The notes below the pieces were generated by a model, which ran no database searches, was not told where the DNA came from, and worked only from the letters and a program-made list of their open reading frames with translations. Positions 19,170 through 28,674 of a stretch of 64,000 bases of DNA are shown here, piece after piece (the first letter of the stretch is position 1; each line of letters opens with the position of its first letter). Made by a program: the position numbers and the translations under genes. This DNA comes from Dickeya dianthicola NCPPB 453 (GTDB taxonomy: Bacteria; Pseudomonadota; Gammaproteobacteria; Enterobacterales; Enterobacteriaceae), in assembly GCF_000365305.1 (NCBI RefSeq), contig NZ_CM001841.1:4008463-4072462 (forward strand), given 5' to 3'.

Positions 19170-20117
19170 ATGCAGACTCTCGCCATTCGTCCGTTTTACC
19201 GCCTGGCCGCCACGCTGCTCGGCGGCTGGCTATGGCTCGGCGGCGCGCACGCCGCCGGCATCGACCTCAACGCCAACCAACAGCCGATCCATGCGCCCAA
19301 AAATCCGCAGGCCATCGCGCAGATTCCGGCCGGATTCACGTTGGTCGAACCGGGCAAGCTCACCGTCGCGGTCGCGGCATTAGGCTCCTCGCCGCCGCTG
19401 GCCTTTCTGGCGGACGACAACAAAAGCATCATCGGCAGCGAACCGGATATCGCCCGGCTGGTGGCCGACAGCCTCGGGCTGGAATTGAATCTGGTATCGA
19501 CCTCGTGGGAAGACTGGCCGTTGGGCGTCGCCTCCGGCAAGTACGATGTCGCCATCACCAACGTGACGGTAACCAAAGCGCGCAAAGAACGTTTTGACTT
19601 TGCCACCTACCGCGCCGACACGCTGGGCTTTTACGTGAAATCCGGCAGCAAGATTGCCGCGATCCAACACGCTAAAGATATCGCCGGGCTGCGGATCATC
19701 GTCGGCTCCGGCACCAATCAGGAGGCTATCCTGCTCGACTGGGACAAGCAAAACCACGCCGCCGGCCTGCCGCCGTTTCAGCCGGTCTACGTCACCGATG
19801 CCGCCGCCGCCAACCTGAGCATTCAGTCCGGCCGCGCCGACGCCACGTTCGGCCCGAACGTCACCGGCGCGTACAAAGCGGCGCTGAACGGCCAAACCCG
19901 CCTGGTCGGCACCGTTAACGGCGGCTGGCCGCAGGTGGCGCACATCGCGGTGACTACCCGCAAAGACAACGGGCTGGTGACCGCCCTCAATACCGCGCTC
20001 AACGGCGTGATTCAGGGCGGCGAATACGACCGGGTGCTGAACCGCTGGGGAGAAAGCGTGGAACGCATCAGCCGTTCGGAGATCAACCCGCCGGGCCTGG
20101 GCGACACGCCACTGTAA
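19170..20117 (+). CDS. ABC transporter substrate-binding protein (second of a tandem pair)
   Basis: A 315-residue paralogue of the preceding protein. It has a signal peptide (RLAATLLGGWLWLGGAHA) and shares GIDLNANQQPIHAPKNPQAI, SEPDIARLVADSLGLEL, EDWPLGVASGKYDVAITNVTV and [27 protein letters not shown] 19170 has AAGGA 8 bases upstream; another in-frame ATG at 19152 is possible. Tandem duplication with divergence suggests two ligand forms served by one permease/ATPase pair. Confidence 0.9.
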   Translation: MQTLAIRPFYRLAATLLGGWLWLGGAHAAGIDLNANQQPIHAPKNPQAIAQIPAGFTLVEPGKLTVAVAALGSSPPLAFLADDNKSIIGSEPDIARLVADSLGLELNLVSTSWEDWPLGVASGKYDVAITNVTVTKARKERFDFATYRADTLGFYVKSGSKIAAIQHAKDIAGLRIIVGSGTNQEAILLDWDKQNHAAGLPPFQPVYVTDAAAANLSIQSGRADATFGPNVTGAYKAALNGQTRLVGTVNGGWPQVAHIAVTTRKDNGLVTALNTALNGVIQGGEYDRVLNRWGESVERISRSEINPPGLGDTPL

Positions 20118-20146
20118 TCCGCATCCGGCCGCACAGGGAGGACACC

Positions 20147-20677
20147 ATGTCTGACGAACGCTTTATCATCACCTACCCGGAAGACGCCCGCATTGCGCCG
20201 GTACTGGACGGCCTGTTCGCCGAATACCGCCAGCGCTACGGCGATTACTTCGCCCATCGGGATCCGGAACCGGAAGGACTCTATCTGCAACCGGACGGCA
20301 TCTTCATTGTGCTGCTGCGTGATGAGCGGCCGATCGCCACCGGCGCGTTCAAGCGCTACGACGCCACCACCGCTGAACTCAAACGGATCTGGACCGACAG
20401 AACCCTGCGCCGTCAGGGGCTGGCCAAACGGGTGCTGCATGAGTTGGAACAGCACGCCCGTCGGCTGGGCTACCGGGAGGTATTTCTGACCACCGGATTC
20501 CGTCAACCGGAAGCGGTCGGCCTGTACCTGAGCGAAGGCTATCAGCCACAGTTTGATACCCAGGTCGACCCGGAATATTACAGCCTGCCGCCGCACGATG
20601 GCCGGCTGCCGTTTCGCAAACCGCTGTACGACCCGTCTCCTGACCGGGCAGTGCAACAGGAACGGGCCATCGGGTAA
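20147..20677 (+). CDS. GNAT-family N-acetyltransferase
   Basis: A 176-residue acetyl-CoA-dependent transferase. The acetyl-CoA loop is RIWTDRTLRRQGLAKRVLHELE (positions near 88-108), with the Q/R-x-x-G-x-G/A pattern as RRQGLAK. The end of the fold is VFLTTGFRQPEAVGLYLSEGYQP. AGGGAGGA precedes the ATG. Its place between binding-protein and permease genes matches YtmI (SnaA) of Bacillus, which acetylates S-(2-succino)cysteine before monooxygenase attack. That role is inferred from context only. Confidence 0.85.
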   Translation: MSDERFIITYPEDARIAPVLDGLFAEYRQRYGDYFAHRDPEPEGLYLQPDGIFIVLLRDERPIATGAFKRYDATTAELKRIWTDRTLRRQGLAKRVLHELEQHARRLGYREVFLTTGFRQPEAVGLYLSEGYQPQFDTQVDPEYYSLPPHDGRLPFRKPLYDPSPDRAVQQERAIG

Positions 20678-20690
20678 TAAGGATAAGCTC

Positions 20691-21626
20691 ATGACGCAAT
20701 CAATCCCCCCGGCACTGCATCCGCCCGATGTCTCCGCGACGCCGTTGCGCGTGGTGCCGGCCCGTTATCCGCTGCGTATCGCAGGCGCGCTGTTTTCGCT
20801 GTTTATTTTCGCCGGCATCGTCGAGTCGGTGGCGCTCAACAGCCGCTGGGAATGGCCGGTGTTCGCCAGCTATTTCTTTAATCCGGTGATTCTGGAAGGA
20901 CTGGGGCGCACACTGCTGCTGACGCTGCTGGGCACGCTGTTCAGTATTCTCGCCGGCACCGGGCTGGCGCTGGCGCGGTTGTCGTCGTCCACGTTGCTCA
21001 GCACGCTGGCCTGGCTGTACATCTGGCTGTTTCGATCGCTGCCGCTGATTCTGGTGCTGATTATCCTCTATAACTTTTCGTACCTGTACGATGCGCTGGC
21101 GCTGGGCATCCCCTTCACCTCCATCGAGTTTTTCCGCTACCCGACTATCGATGTGCTCGGCCCGTTCGCCGTGGCGCTGCTGGGGCTGACGCTGGTGCAA
21201 TCGGCCTACACCGCCGAAATCATCCGCGGCGGCATTCTCGGCGTCGATGCCGGGCAGTTCGAAGCCGCCGCCGCGCTCGGCCTGCCGGGTTACCGCCGCA
21301 CCTGGCGGATTATTCTGCCGCAGGCGTTGCGCTCGATTCTGCCGACCGGTTTCAACGAAATCATCAGCCTGGCCAAGGGCACCTCGGTGGTGTACGTGCT
21401 GGCGCTGCCGGAGCTGTTTTACACCGTGCAGGTGATTTACAACCGCACTCAGCAGGTGATTCCGCTGCTGATGGTCGCCACCGTCTGGTATCTGGTGATC
21501 ACCAGCGTGCTGTCGGTACTACAGTATTTCGTGGAACGCTACGTCGCCCGCGGCGCAGTGCGGGAAACGCCGACGCATCCGCTGCGCCGGCTATTTCAGC
21601 GCCTGACCGCGCATCGCCAGCGCTGA
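20691..21626 (+). CDS. Amino-acid ABC transporter permease
   Basis: A 311-residue inner-membrane permease with a long N-terminal tail, then about six hydrophobic segments. The family loop is SAYTAEIIRGGILGVDAGQFEAAAALGLP. ATG 20691 has AAGGAT 8 bases upstream and follows the acetyltransferase stop by 13 bases. A single permease gene is present, so the membrane part is presumably a homodimer, unlike the two-permease TcyLM system. Confidence 0.9.
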   Translation: MTQSIPPALHPPDVSATPLRVVPARYPLRIAGALFSLFIFAGIVESVALNSRWEWPVFASYFFNPVILEGLGRTLLLTLLGTLFSILAGTGLALARLSSSTLLSTLAWLYIWLFRSLPLILVLIILYNFSYLYDALALGIPFTSIEFFRYPTIDVLGPFAVALLGLTLVQSAYTAEIIRGGILGVDAGQFEAAAALGLPGYRRTWRIILPQALRSILPTGFNEIISLAKGTSVVYVLALPELFYTVQVIYNRTQQVIPLLMVATVWYLVITSVLSVLQYFVERYVARGAVRETPTHPLRRLFQRLTAHRQR

Positions 21627-21644
21627 CTTTCAGAGGGAAGCAAC

Positions 21645-22463
21645 ATGTCTGAAGCTATTGATCTCTATTCCATCCCGCAGACCACGCCCCGCGCCGTGGC
21701 CGAACAGGGCCGGATCGACATTCAAGGGGTGGGCAAGTGGTTCGGCGCGCACCGGGCGTTGGATAACATCAGCCTGACGCTGCCGCCCGGCTCGGTCACG
21801 GTGATTGTCGGGCCGTCCGGCTCCGGCAAATCCACCCTGCTGCGTACCATCAACCATCTGGAGCGGGTGGACGAAGGCACCATCCGCATCGACGGCGACT
21901 ACATCGGCTACCGCCGTGAAGGCGATACGCTGTACGAACTGAAAGAACGGGAGATTCTGCGCCAGCGCCTCGGCGTCGGCTACGTCTTCCAGAACTTCAA
22001 CCTGTTCCCGCACCTGACGGTGCTGGAGAACATCATCGAAGCGCCGCGGGTGCATCGGTTGTACCGCCGCGCCCAGGCGCAGAGCGTGGCGCTGGCGCTG
22101 CTGGACCGGGTCGGATTACGCCACAAGGCGAACGCTTACCCGCGCCACCTGTCCGGCGGGCAGCAACAACGCATCGCCATCGCCCGCGCGCTGGCGCTCA
22201 ATCCCAAAGTGATGCTGTTTGACGAACCGACTTCGGCGCTGGACCCGGAACTGGTGGGCGAAGTGCTGGACGTTATCAAGGATCTGGCGCGATCGGGCGT
22301 TACGATGGTGATCGTCACCCATGAGATCGGTTTCGCGCGCGAAGTGGCGGATCGGGTGGTGTTTATGGTGGACGGCAGAATCGTGGAAAGCGGCGACGCG
22401 CATCAGGTGCTGAACCATCCAGCCCATCCGCGCACCGCCAGCTTTTTAAACAAGGTGCTCTAG
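21645..22463 (+). CDS. Amino-acid ABC transporter ATP-binding protein
   Basis: A 272-residue polar amino-acid ATPase. It has Walker [11 protein letters not shown]-loop FQNFNLFPH, signature [15 protein letters not shown], Walker [14 protein letters not shown] and switch His [11 protein letters not shown]. The N-terminal 27 residues before the nucleotide-binding domain are extra. It closes the operon (monooxygenase, two binding proteins, acetyltransferase, permease, ATPase) and starts 18 bases after the permease. Confidence 0.93.
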   Translation: MSEAIDLYSIPQTTPRAVAEQGRIDIQGVGKWFGAHRALDNISLTLPPGSVTVIVGPSGSGKSTLLRTINHLERVDEGTIRIDGDYIGYRREGDTLYELKEREILRQRLGVGYVFQNFNLFPHLTVLENIIEAPRVHRLYRRAQAQSVALALLDRVGLRHKANAYPRHLSGGQQQRIAIARALALNPKVMLFDEPTSALDPELVGEVLDVIKDLARSGVTMVIVTHEIGFAREVADRVVFMVDGRIVESGDAHQVLNHPAHPRTASFLNKVL

Positions 22464-22464
22464 A

Positions 22465-22566
22465 TTATGCCCGTACATGGCGCTCGGCATACGGCGTGTT
22501 GTTGTCCGCAGCAGCGACATTTCCCGTTACAGCGGCCAGCAAGACCGCGACAAGCGATTTCTTCAT
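22465..22566 (-). CDS. Small reading frame encoding little more than a signal peptide
   Basis: 33 codons from ATG 22566 to TAA 22465. The product begins MKKSLVAVLLAAVTGNVAAA, a textbook Sec signal peptide with an AxA cleavage site, and then has only 13 residues (DNNTPYAERHVRA). It converges with the transporter ATPase gene. No strong ribosome site is visible. It could be the stub of a deleted periplasmic-protein gene or a real small secreted peptide; I favour a remnant. Confidence 0.35.
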   Translation of the reverse strand: MKKSLVAVLLAAVTGNVAAADNNTPYAERHVRA

Positions 22567-22636
22567 GATGAATGACCCTGGTGTTAAGTGAAAAAGAGTT
22601 TGTTTTTTATTTATTTACACTGACTTCTCACCTGAC

Positions 22637-23062
22637 TCAGATAACAGTCAGTGTTACATCGATGTTGCCGCGCGTCGCGTTGGAGTATGGGCAGACGATG
22701 TGCGCTTTCTGCACCAGGTCTTCCGCTACCGCACGGTCCAGACCTGGTAAAGAGATTTTCAGTTCAACTTCGATGCCGAAACCGTTCGGAATCGCACCGA
22801 TCCCCACGCTGCCATTGATGGTGGTCGCCGCCGGAATCGACACCTTGTCGCGTGCGCCGACGAACTTCAGCGCCCCCAGGAAACAGGCGGAGTAACCGGC
22901 CGCGAACAGCTGTTCCGGGTTGGTGCCTTCACCGCCGGCGCCGCCCAGCTCACGCGGGGTAGTCAGTTTGACATCCAGCTGTTGGTCGGAAGAAACCGCC
23001 CGACCATCACGACCGCCGGTAACCTGGGCATGTGCAACATAGAGAACTTTTTCAATAGACAT
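22637..23062 (-). CDS. ohr: Organic hydroperoxide resistance protein Ohr
   Basis: A 141-residue OsmC/Ohr thiol peroxidase that reduces organic hydroperoxides using lipoylated partners. Its start [21 protein letters not shown] (in part) is the Ohr signature. The two redox cysteines are in [11 protein letters not shown] and [13 protein letters not shown], and the Arg of the active site is in GGRDGRA. The second of two adjacent ATGs is better spaced from AGGAG. The gene follows ohrR on the same strand, with a perfect palindromic operator just upstream. Confidence 0.95.
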   Translation of the reverse strand: MSIEKVLYVAHAQVTGGRDGRAVSSDQQLDVKLTTPRELGGAGGEGTNPEQLFAAGYSACFLGALKFVGARDKVSIPAATTINGSVGIGAIPNGFGIEVELKISLPGLDRAVAEDLVQKAHIVCPYSNATRGNIDVTLTVI

Positions 23063-23092
23063 CATGTGACTCCTTTGAGTGGATTAATCTGG

Positions 23093-23104
23093 CGATTTAA
23101 ATCG
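23093..23104. promoter_or_regulatory. OhrR-type operator upstream of ohr
   Basis: CGATTTAAATCG is a perfect 12-bp palindrome 30 bases upstream of the ohr start codon. A second related box, AATTAAATCGC, follows immediately. CGATTTAAATT recurs upstream of ohrR at about 23692-23702. This AT-rich dyad fits MarR/OhrR operators. Confidence 0.65.
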
Positions 23105-23183
23105 TTAAAAATTAAATCGCTAACTACTTAATTGGTGATAAAAAAACGCGGCCGACACGCACGCGTTACAGCATATCGGCTCA

Positions 23184-23654
23184 TCAAATATGTCTGATGA
23201 GGCTGGCGCGCAGCGTTTCCAGATCGTGCTTGATGGCGCGTAACTGCTCGATATTACATTCCGACGCGCAGAACACGCCTTCCGGCACCGCCTTCGCCTT
23301 ATTCTGCAATCCACGACCGTCATCGGTCAGCTCAATCAGCACCTGACGTTCGTCTTCGGTGCCGCGGCGGCGCGTCACCAGCCCGGCGGTTTGCAGGCGC
23401 TTGAGCAGCGGCGTCAGGGTGGCGGAATCCAGAAACAGGCGCTCGCCCAGTTCCGATACCGTTACCCCGTCGCGTTCCCACAGCACCAGCATCACCAGAT
23501 ACTGGGGATAGGTGAGGTTCAGCTCAGTCAGCAAGCGGCGATACAACTTGTTCATCGCCAGATTCGTCGAGTAGAGCGCGAAACAGAGTTGACCATCCAG
23601 CCGGAAGGCGTCATCACTCAGTATCGGTTGGGTGTTAGTCTCTTTTCTGTTCAT
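23184..23654 (-). CDS. ohrR: MarR-family peroxide-sensing repressor OhrR
   Basis: A 156-residue MarR-type winged-helix protein. The sensing cysteine is in [20 protein letters not shown] near residue 23. The DNA-binding part is [24 protein letters not shown], followed by the wing [23 protein letters not shown] 23654 starts the protein just before this conserved core; the frame runs further up without a plausible start. When oxidised, OhrR releases the ohr operator. The upstream CGATTTAAAT box suggests self-regulation. Confidence 0.92.
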   Translation of the reverse strand: MNRKETNTQPILSDDAFRLDGQLCFALYSTNLAMNKLYRRLLTELNLTYPQYLVMLVLWERDGVTVSELGERLFLDSATLTPLLKRLQTAGLVTRRRGTEDERQVLIELTDDGRGLQNKAKAVPEGVFCASECNIEQLRAIKHDLETLRASLIRHI

Positions 23655-23791
23655 GGCCGCCACTCTACATCGCTCAATATTAAATAGCAAACGATTTAAA
23701 TTAAAAAACAACAAAACCCCGAAAACAAAATAATAACGCTTTGATAATAAATAAAAACCGGCGGATGACACCGCCGGTTTACCGTCAGTTA

Positions 23792-23855
23792 TGGTTACAG
23801 GCAACTTTGGTTACAGCCAACTCTGGTTACAGCCAACTCTGGTTACAGCCAACGT
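23792..23855. repeat. Four tandem 16-bp units
   Basis: The unit TGGTTACAGCCAACTC occurs four times in a row with few changes, starting TGGTTACAGGCAACTT and ending TGGTTACAGCCAACGT. It lies in the gap between ohrR and the end of abgT. Confidence 0.92.
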
Positions 23856-23870
23856 TATGCCGTATGGCGA

Positions 23871-25394
23871 TTATAAATGCGGATAAACCCCCGGCCCGAT
23901 CGGCAATCCCAGCAGATACCACACCACCAACAGCGCCAGCCAGAGGGTAAAAAACACCAGCGGATACGGCAGCACCAGCGAGTAATACGTGCCCAGTTGC
24001 GCCTCTTTGTGATAACGCTGCAAAAAGCCAAGAAATAATGGAACGAACGGCGACACCGGCGCCAGCGGGATCACCGAGGAATCCGCCACCCGGAACACAA
24101 TCTGGGCAAACGCCGGATGAAAGCCCAGCAGCATGAACATCGGCACGAAAATCGGCGCCAAAATCGACCAGATGGCCGAGCCGCTGGCAATGAACATACA
24201 CAGGAACGCCGACAGAAAGATCAGCCCAACAAACGCCGGAATGCCGGTCATGCCCAGTGACTCCAGCAAGTCAGTCAGCCCGATGGCGATAAACTTGCCC
24301 ATGTTGCTCCAGTTAAAGAACGCCACGAACTGCGACAGCGGAAACACCATGACGATGAAACCGGCCATGCCTTTCATCGGGTCCACCATCAGCTGCGGCA
24401 GGTCATTCTGGGATTTGATTTGGCCGGTAACCATGCCGTAAGGAATCGACACCACAAAGAAAAACGCAATGATCAGCGGCACGATGCCCTGAATAAACGG
24501 CGACGGCATCACGCTATGTTTGACCGGATCGCGCAGCGGCCCCCACTCCGGCACCACCAGCAGCGCGACGAGAGCAATGAACGCCAGCGCGGCGATACCG
24601 CTGGCGCGCAGGCCGCGGTTCTGTTCCGGCGTCAGCCGGGACAGATGCTCGTGGCGTTCGCCCTGATAAGGCGGCAGGCGCGGCTCGATGAATTTGTCCG
24701 TCAGCAGCGCCCCGGCAATGGTCAGCACGACCACCGACGCCGCCATGAAAAACCAGTTATCAATCACGCTGACATGCACCGCCGGATTGATAACCTTGGC
24801 CGATTCGGTGCTCAACCCGGACAACAGCACATCGGTGGTCACGATCAGCAGGTTGGCGGTAAAACCGGAGCCGACGCCGGCGATCGCCGCCAGCAGGCCA
24901 GCCACCGGATGACGGCCGACCGCCAGAAAAATCAGCGCGCCCAGCGGCGGCATCACCACCAGCGCGGCGTCCGACGAAATGTGGCTGAAAAAAGCGATAA
25001 ACAGCACCATATAGCTGGCGTAACGGGCGTTGACGCGCGAGGCCATTTTGTACATCAGCGTTTGCAGCAGGCCGACGCGCTCCGCCAGCCCAGCTCCCAG
25101 CACCAGCGCCAGAATGGCGCCCAGCGGGGTAAACGCACTGAAATTCTTGATGATGTTGGGCAACATCCATTGCAGCCCTTCCACGCTGAGCAGGTTTTTC
25201 ACCCGCACCACTTCACCGTTGGCCGGGTTGGCGGCGGTGATGCCAAACCAGGAAAACAGCGCGCTGGCCGCCATCAGCGCGACTATCAGGTAGACAAACA
25301 ACAGAAACGGATTGGGGATTTTGTTCCCCACTCGCTCTACCCACTGAAATAACCCGCCCGGCTGCGGCTGACGGCTTTCCGCTGTCACACTCAT
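23871..25394 (-). CDS. abgT: p-Aminobenzoyl-glutamate transporter AbgT
   Basis: A 507-residue inner-membrane protein of the AbgT family with about twelve hydrophobic segments. Family stretches include GNKIPNPFLLFVYL, LNTEV-type loop replaced by AALVVMPPLGALIFLAVGRHP, GFTANLLIVTTDVLLSG and VADSSVIPLAPVSPFVPL. It imports p-aminobenzoyl-glutamate, a folate breakdown product, and some AbgT proteins export sulfonamides. It is transcribed after abgA and abgB, separated by 339 bases without a gene. Confidence 0.93.
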   Translation of the reverse strand: MSVTAESRQPQPGGLFQWVERVGNKIPNPFLLFVYLIVALMAASALFSWFGITAANPANGEVVRVKNLLSVEGLQWMLPNIIKNFSAFTPLGAILALVLGAGLAERVGLLQTLMYKMASRVNARYASYMVLFIAFFSHISSDAALVVMPPLGALIFLAVGRHPVAGLLAAIAGVGSGFTANLLIVTTDVLLSGLSTESAKVINPAVHVSVIDNWFFMAASVVVLTIAGALLTDKFIEPRLPPYQGERHEHLSRLTPEQNRGLRASGIAALAFIALVALLVVPEWGPLRDPVKHSVMPSPFIQGIVPLIIAFFFVVSIPYGMVTGQIKSQNDLPQLMVDPMKGMAGFIVMVFPLSQFVAFFNWSNMGKFIAIGLTDLLESLGMTGIPAFVGLIFLSAFLCMFIASGSAIWSILAPIFVPMFMLLGFHPAFAQIVFRVADSSVIPLAPVSPFVPLFLGFLQRYHKEAQLGTYYSLVLPYPLVFFTLWLALLVVWYLLGLPIGPGVYPHL

Positions 25395-25733
25395 GGTTTT
25401 CCCCTCTGCATTGAATTTTTATGTGGTTGTTTTTTATGTAATTATTGTGTTGTGATTGATGTCGTTGTGATTGGTACTGTTGTCATTCGTGTTATCGCCT
25501 TCCAGACGACAGCACGGGCTTTCGCCGCGTCCATGCGGCTCACCCGGCGAAGTCGCTCGCCTCAGCACAGTTTTTGACGCCGGAAAAACCGTCGCCTTAT
25601 GCTTAGGGCGTTGCCAGCAATCTATCCCTTGCTTCCATCCGTTTTTCGGTTCATCCGGCCTGGCGCTGTGTTGCGGGAACGACGCAACGACAGCAAACGA
25701 TTGCCGGACTACGATCAACAAAAACCGGGAACA
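25395..25733. other. Intergenic region between abgB and abgT with 15-bp repeats
   Basis: 339 bases without a supported gene. GTTGTGATTGATGTC, GTTGTGATTGGTACT and GTTGTCATTCGTGTT follow each other at 25449-25493. A separate promoter for abgT may lie here, but I could not assign one. Confidence 0.5.
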
Positions 25734-27185
25734 TTAGCCTTGCAACGGCGATGGCTGGATACCGGCCGGGATCGGGCAGCGGTACGGCGTTTCCTGCCGT
25801 TGCTGCCGCCATTCCTGCCGACAGGCCTGCAACAGCGCGCTGTCGGTAAACAACGCCAGCGCGGTGGCCGACATCACTTTCGCCGCCAGCAACATGCCCT
25901 TGTGCGCCAGCGAGGTACGCCCCTGCGCCACCGCCTGCCAGGTATGCAACGGCGTACCCAGCGCATAGCAGGGACTGAAACACTGGGCGGTCGGCACCAG
26001 CCAGCTGACATCCCCGACGTCGGTGGAGCCGGAAAGCAACGCGTCGGTCGGCGCATAGGGCGCAACCTGCGAGGTCAGCGCATGGCCTTTCAGCGAGCGG
26101 CTGAACGCCTGACCGGCCGCGCCGCCGGTGCGGGCAATGCTCGACAAATTGCTGGCGATGTCTTCGGCGCTCAGCGTCCGCACGATATCGGCGGCATACG
26201 TTTGCTCCTGTTCGCTGTACGCCGGTACGCCGAACGCCTGTACAAAGCCGTACATCGCCTGTTCCAGCGTCCGGTTGGGCACATAGTTGGAACAGGCCTT
26301 GTCGAAGCGCACCGTCAGGGTGGTGTCGGTCATCAGCGCCGCGCCGCGGGCGATATTCACCACCCGCTCATAGATGGCCTGCGCTTGATCGATCTGCGGG
26401 GCGCGCACCAGATACAGCACTTCGGCGTCCGCCTGCACCACGTTGGGCGAATGGCCGCCGGCGTCGGTCACGGCGTAGTGCAGCCGGGCTTCAGGGATAA
26501 TGTGCTCGCGCAGGAAATTGGCGCCGGTGTTCATCAGCGTTACCGCGTCCAGCGCGCTGCGCCCCAGATGCGGCGCGGCCGCCGCGTGCGCCGCCACGCC
26601 CTTGAAACGGAACGCGGCCTGAATGTTGGCCAGCGTCGGGGTGCAGAACATGCCGCTGAAGGTTTCCGGGTGCCAGGTCAGCGCCGCGTCCACGTCGTCG
26701 AACACGCCTTCGCGCGCCATGAAGGTTTTGCCGGAGCCGCCCTCTTCCCCCGGACAGCCGTAGAAACGGACGGTGCCGGCCTGCGGGTGTTGTTCCAGCC
26801 AGGCTTTGACCGCCAGCACCCCGCCAAGGCCAGCGGTGCCGAGCAGATTATGACCGCAACCGTGACCGTTGCCGCCCGCCGTCAGCGGCGCCGGCGCGGC
26901 GCAACCGGCCTGCTGGCTCAACCCGGCCAGCGCGTCGAACTCGCCCAGCAGCGCCACCACCGGCTGACCGCGGCCAAAGCTGGCGACGAACGCGGTGTCG
27001 ATGCCGGCGATGCCGCGCCGCACGCTGAAGCCTTCCGCTTCCAGCACGCCGGCCAGCCGCTCGGCCGAGTAATGCTCGGTGAAACGGGTTTCCGGGTGAT
27101 CCCAGATATCATCGGCGATGGCGGCCAGCGGTTGCGCGCGGGCGGCCAGCATGTCGTTAACAAATTCGACGATCGTCTGGGTCAT
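25734..27185 (-). CDS. abgB: p-Aminobenzoyl-glutamate hydrolase subunit B
   Basis: A 483-residue M20-family amidohydrolase. With AbgA it cleaves p-aminobenzoyl-glutamate to p-aminobenzoate and glutamate. Metal-site motifs are [11 protein letters not shown] and [13 protein letters not shown], and [15 protein letters not shown] lies near the N-terminus. The dimerisation domain ([26 protein letters not shown]) is present. The start codon shares one base with the abgA stop, so the two are coupled. Confidence 0.94.
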   Translation of the reverse strand: MTQTIVEFVNDMLAARAQPLAAIADDIWDHPETRFTEHYSAERLAGVLEAEGFSVRRGIAGIDTAFVASFGRGQPVVALLGEFDALAGLSQQAGCAAPAPLTAGGNGHGCGHNLLGTAGLGGVLAVKAWLEQHPQAGTVRFYGCPGEEGGSGKTFMAREGVFDDVDAALTWHPETFSGMFCTPTLANIQAAFRFKGVAAHAAAAPHLGRSALDAVTLMNTGANFLREHIIPEARLHYAVTDAGGHSPNVVQADAEVLYLVRAPQIDQAQAIYERVVNIARGAALMTDTTLTVRFDKACSNYVPNRTLEQAMYGFVQAFGVPAYSEQEQTYAADIVRTLSAEDIASNLSSIARTGGAAGQAFSRSLKGHALTSQVAPYAPTDALLSGSTDVGDVSWLVPTAQCFSPCYALGTPLHTWQAVAQGRTSLAHKGMLLAAKVMSATALALFTDSALLQACRQEWRQQRQETPYRCPIPAGIQPSPLQG

Positions 27186-28513
27186 TACGCTTCCCCAAAC
27201 TCGCGGATATTGAGCGCCAGTAGCGCCAGCGTTTTCACCGCCACCGCCATCACGCTTTCGTCAAAATCGAACTTTTCGTTGTGGTGCCCGGCGCTGAGTT
27301 CGGTGCCAAACACGGCGTAAGAGGCCAGACCGCCGTGTGCTTTCACCCGTTCCATCAGGTAGGTGGCGTCTTCCGAGCCGGCCGCGCCGTCTTTGCGGTC
27401 GATAATCTGGGTCAGCTCGCCGACCCGCCCGGCCTGATGGCGAATAAACGCCACCCATTGCGGGCTGGGCTGGCTGCACTGGGCGGCCCCCATCAGCGCG
27501 ACCTCCACCTCGACGCCGTGCATCAGCGCAGCCCCCTCGATCACCTTCAACGCCTGCTGATAGATAAACTCGTTGACCGCGTTGGTGGCGCCGCGGGTTT
27601 CCACTTTCATCGTGGCGTGCGACGGCACCACGTTGCGCCCGGTGCCGGCCTGCAACACGCCGACGTTGATGCGCGAGCTGCCGCCGCTGTGGCGTGGAAT
27701 GGCATGTAGCCCCAGCGTGGCCTGCGCCGCCGCCAACAGGGCGTTGCGGCCCTCTTCCGGTCGGCCGCCGGCGTGAGACGCCACGCCGCGGTAGGTGACG
27801 TCCAGCTTGGTGGTCGCCATGAACGTGTCGTTGCCGCACACCAGATGCCCGTTCGGAATGCCGGTGCCGATATGAATGGCGGTGAAATAATCCACGTCAT
27901 CCACCACGCCCGCTTCCGCCATCGATTTGCCGCCGCGGGTGCCTTCTTCCGCCGGCTGGAACAGAATCTTGATGGTGCCGCACAGTTGATCGCGCATCGC
28001 CATCAATACCTGCGCCAGCCCCAGCCCGATAGTGGTATGGCCGTCATGGCCGCAGGCGTGCATCATGCCGGCGTTGCAGGAAGCGAACCCGTCGCGGAAC
28101 GGGCGGTGATCGTCCGCCAGTTGTTCGTTAAGGTCGAGCGCGTCCATATCGACGCGATAACCGATGACCGGGCCGGGGCGCCCGGTGTCCAGCGTCGCCA
28201 CGATGCCGGTAAAACCGCCGGAGAAATAGGGCAGCCATTGCGCCAGCGCGCCCTGCGCCAGCGCCCGCTGTTCCTGCGCCTGCAAGACGTCCTCCGGCGG
28301 CAGCCCCATACGGGCATCGGCGTTGATCACCTCCCGCCCGAGCTTAAGCGGGTAACCCATCTGGTGCAGCGCCTCGGCCACCCGCGTGGCGGTACGGAAC
28401 TCCAGCCAGCCGGATTCCGCATATTTATGCAAATCGCGCCGCGTTTCCCGCAGCCACGGAATGAGTTTTTCCACACGTTGTGACAAATCGGAATAAAGAA
28501 CGTCTGAGTGCAT
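27185..28513 (-). CDS. abgA: p-Aminobenzoyl-glutamate hydrolase subunit A
   Basis: A 442-residue M20 metallo-amidohydrolase. Motifs are [42 protein letters not shown] and the late [18 protein letters not shown]. The second half supplies the lid/dimer domain. It is first in abgA-abgB-abgT and divergent from the regulator abgR, the same arrangement as in E. coli. Confidence 0.94.
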   Translation of the reverse strand: MHSDVLYSDLSQRVEKLIPWLRETRRDLHKYAESGWLEFRTATRVAEALHQMGYPLKLGREVINADARMGLPPEDVLQAQEQRALAQGALAQWLPYFSGGFTGIVATLDTGRPGPVIGYRVDMDALDLNEQLADDHRPFRDGFASCNAGMMHACGHDGHTTIGLGLAQVLMAMRDQLCGTIKILFQPAEEGTRGGKSMAEAGVVDDVDYFTAIHIGTGIPNGHLVCGNDTFMATTKLDVTYRGVASHAGGRPEEGRNALLAAAQATLGLHAIPRHSGGSSRINVGVLQAGTGRNVVPSHATMKVETRGATNAVNEFIYQQALKVIEGAALMHGVEVEVALMGAAQCSQPSPQWVAFIRHQAGRVGELTQIIDRKDGAAGSEDATYLMERVKAHGGLASYAVFGTELSAGHHNEKFDFDESVMAVAVKTLALLALNIREFGEA

Positions 28514-28674
28514 AAGCTTGTTTTCTCTGATGGTGTTCTGATTCGAAGACGCCCGTGCAACGGGCTGTCATTAACTGAAAAAAAATGTACACAAACCCAC
28601 CAGTGTGAATAAGATGTCAGGATCTTTGGCGTGATAAATCACAGTTATCACCAGAACGGCGATCAGAGAACCAG

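Noticed and set aside
25434..25721. 95-codon minus-strand frame between abgB and abgT
   Set aside because: The first part is unlike a protein and the end is made by 15-bp tandem repeats (Asn/Ile/Thr/His run); no ribosome site.
25599..27320. 573-codon plus-strand frame opposite abgB
   Set aside because: Antisense to a complete M20 enzyme; composition dominated by Arg, Gly and Ala with no motif or ribosome site.
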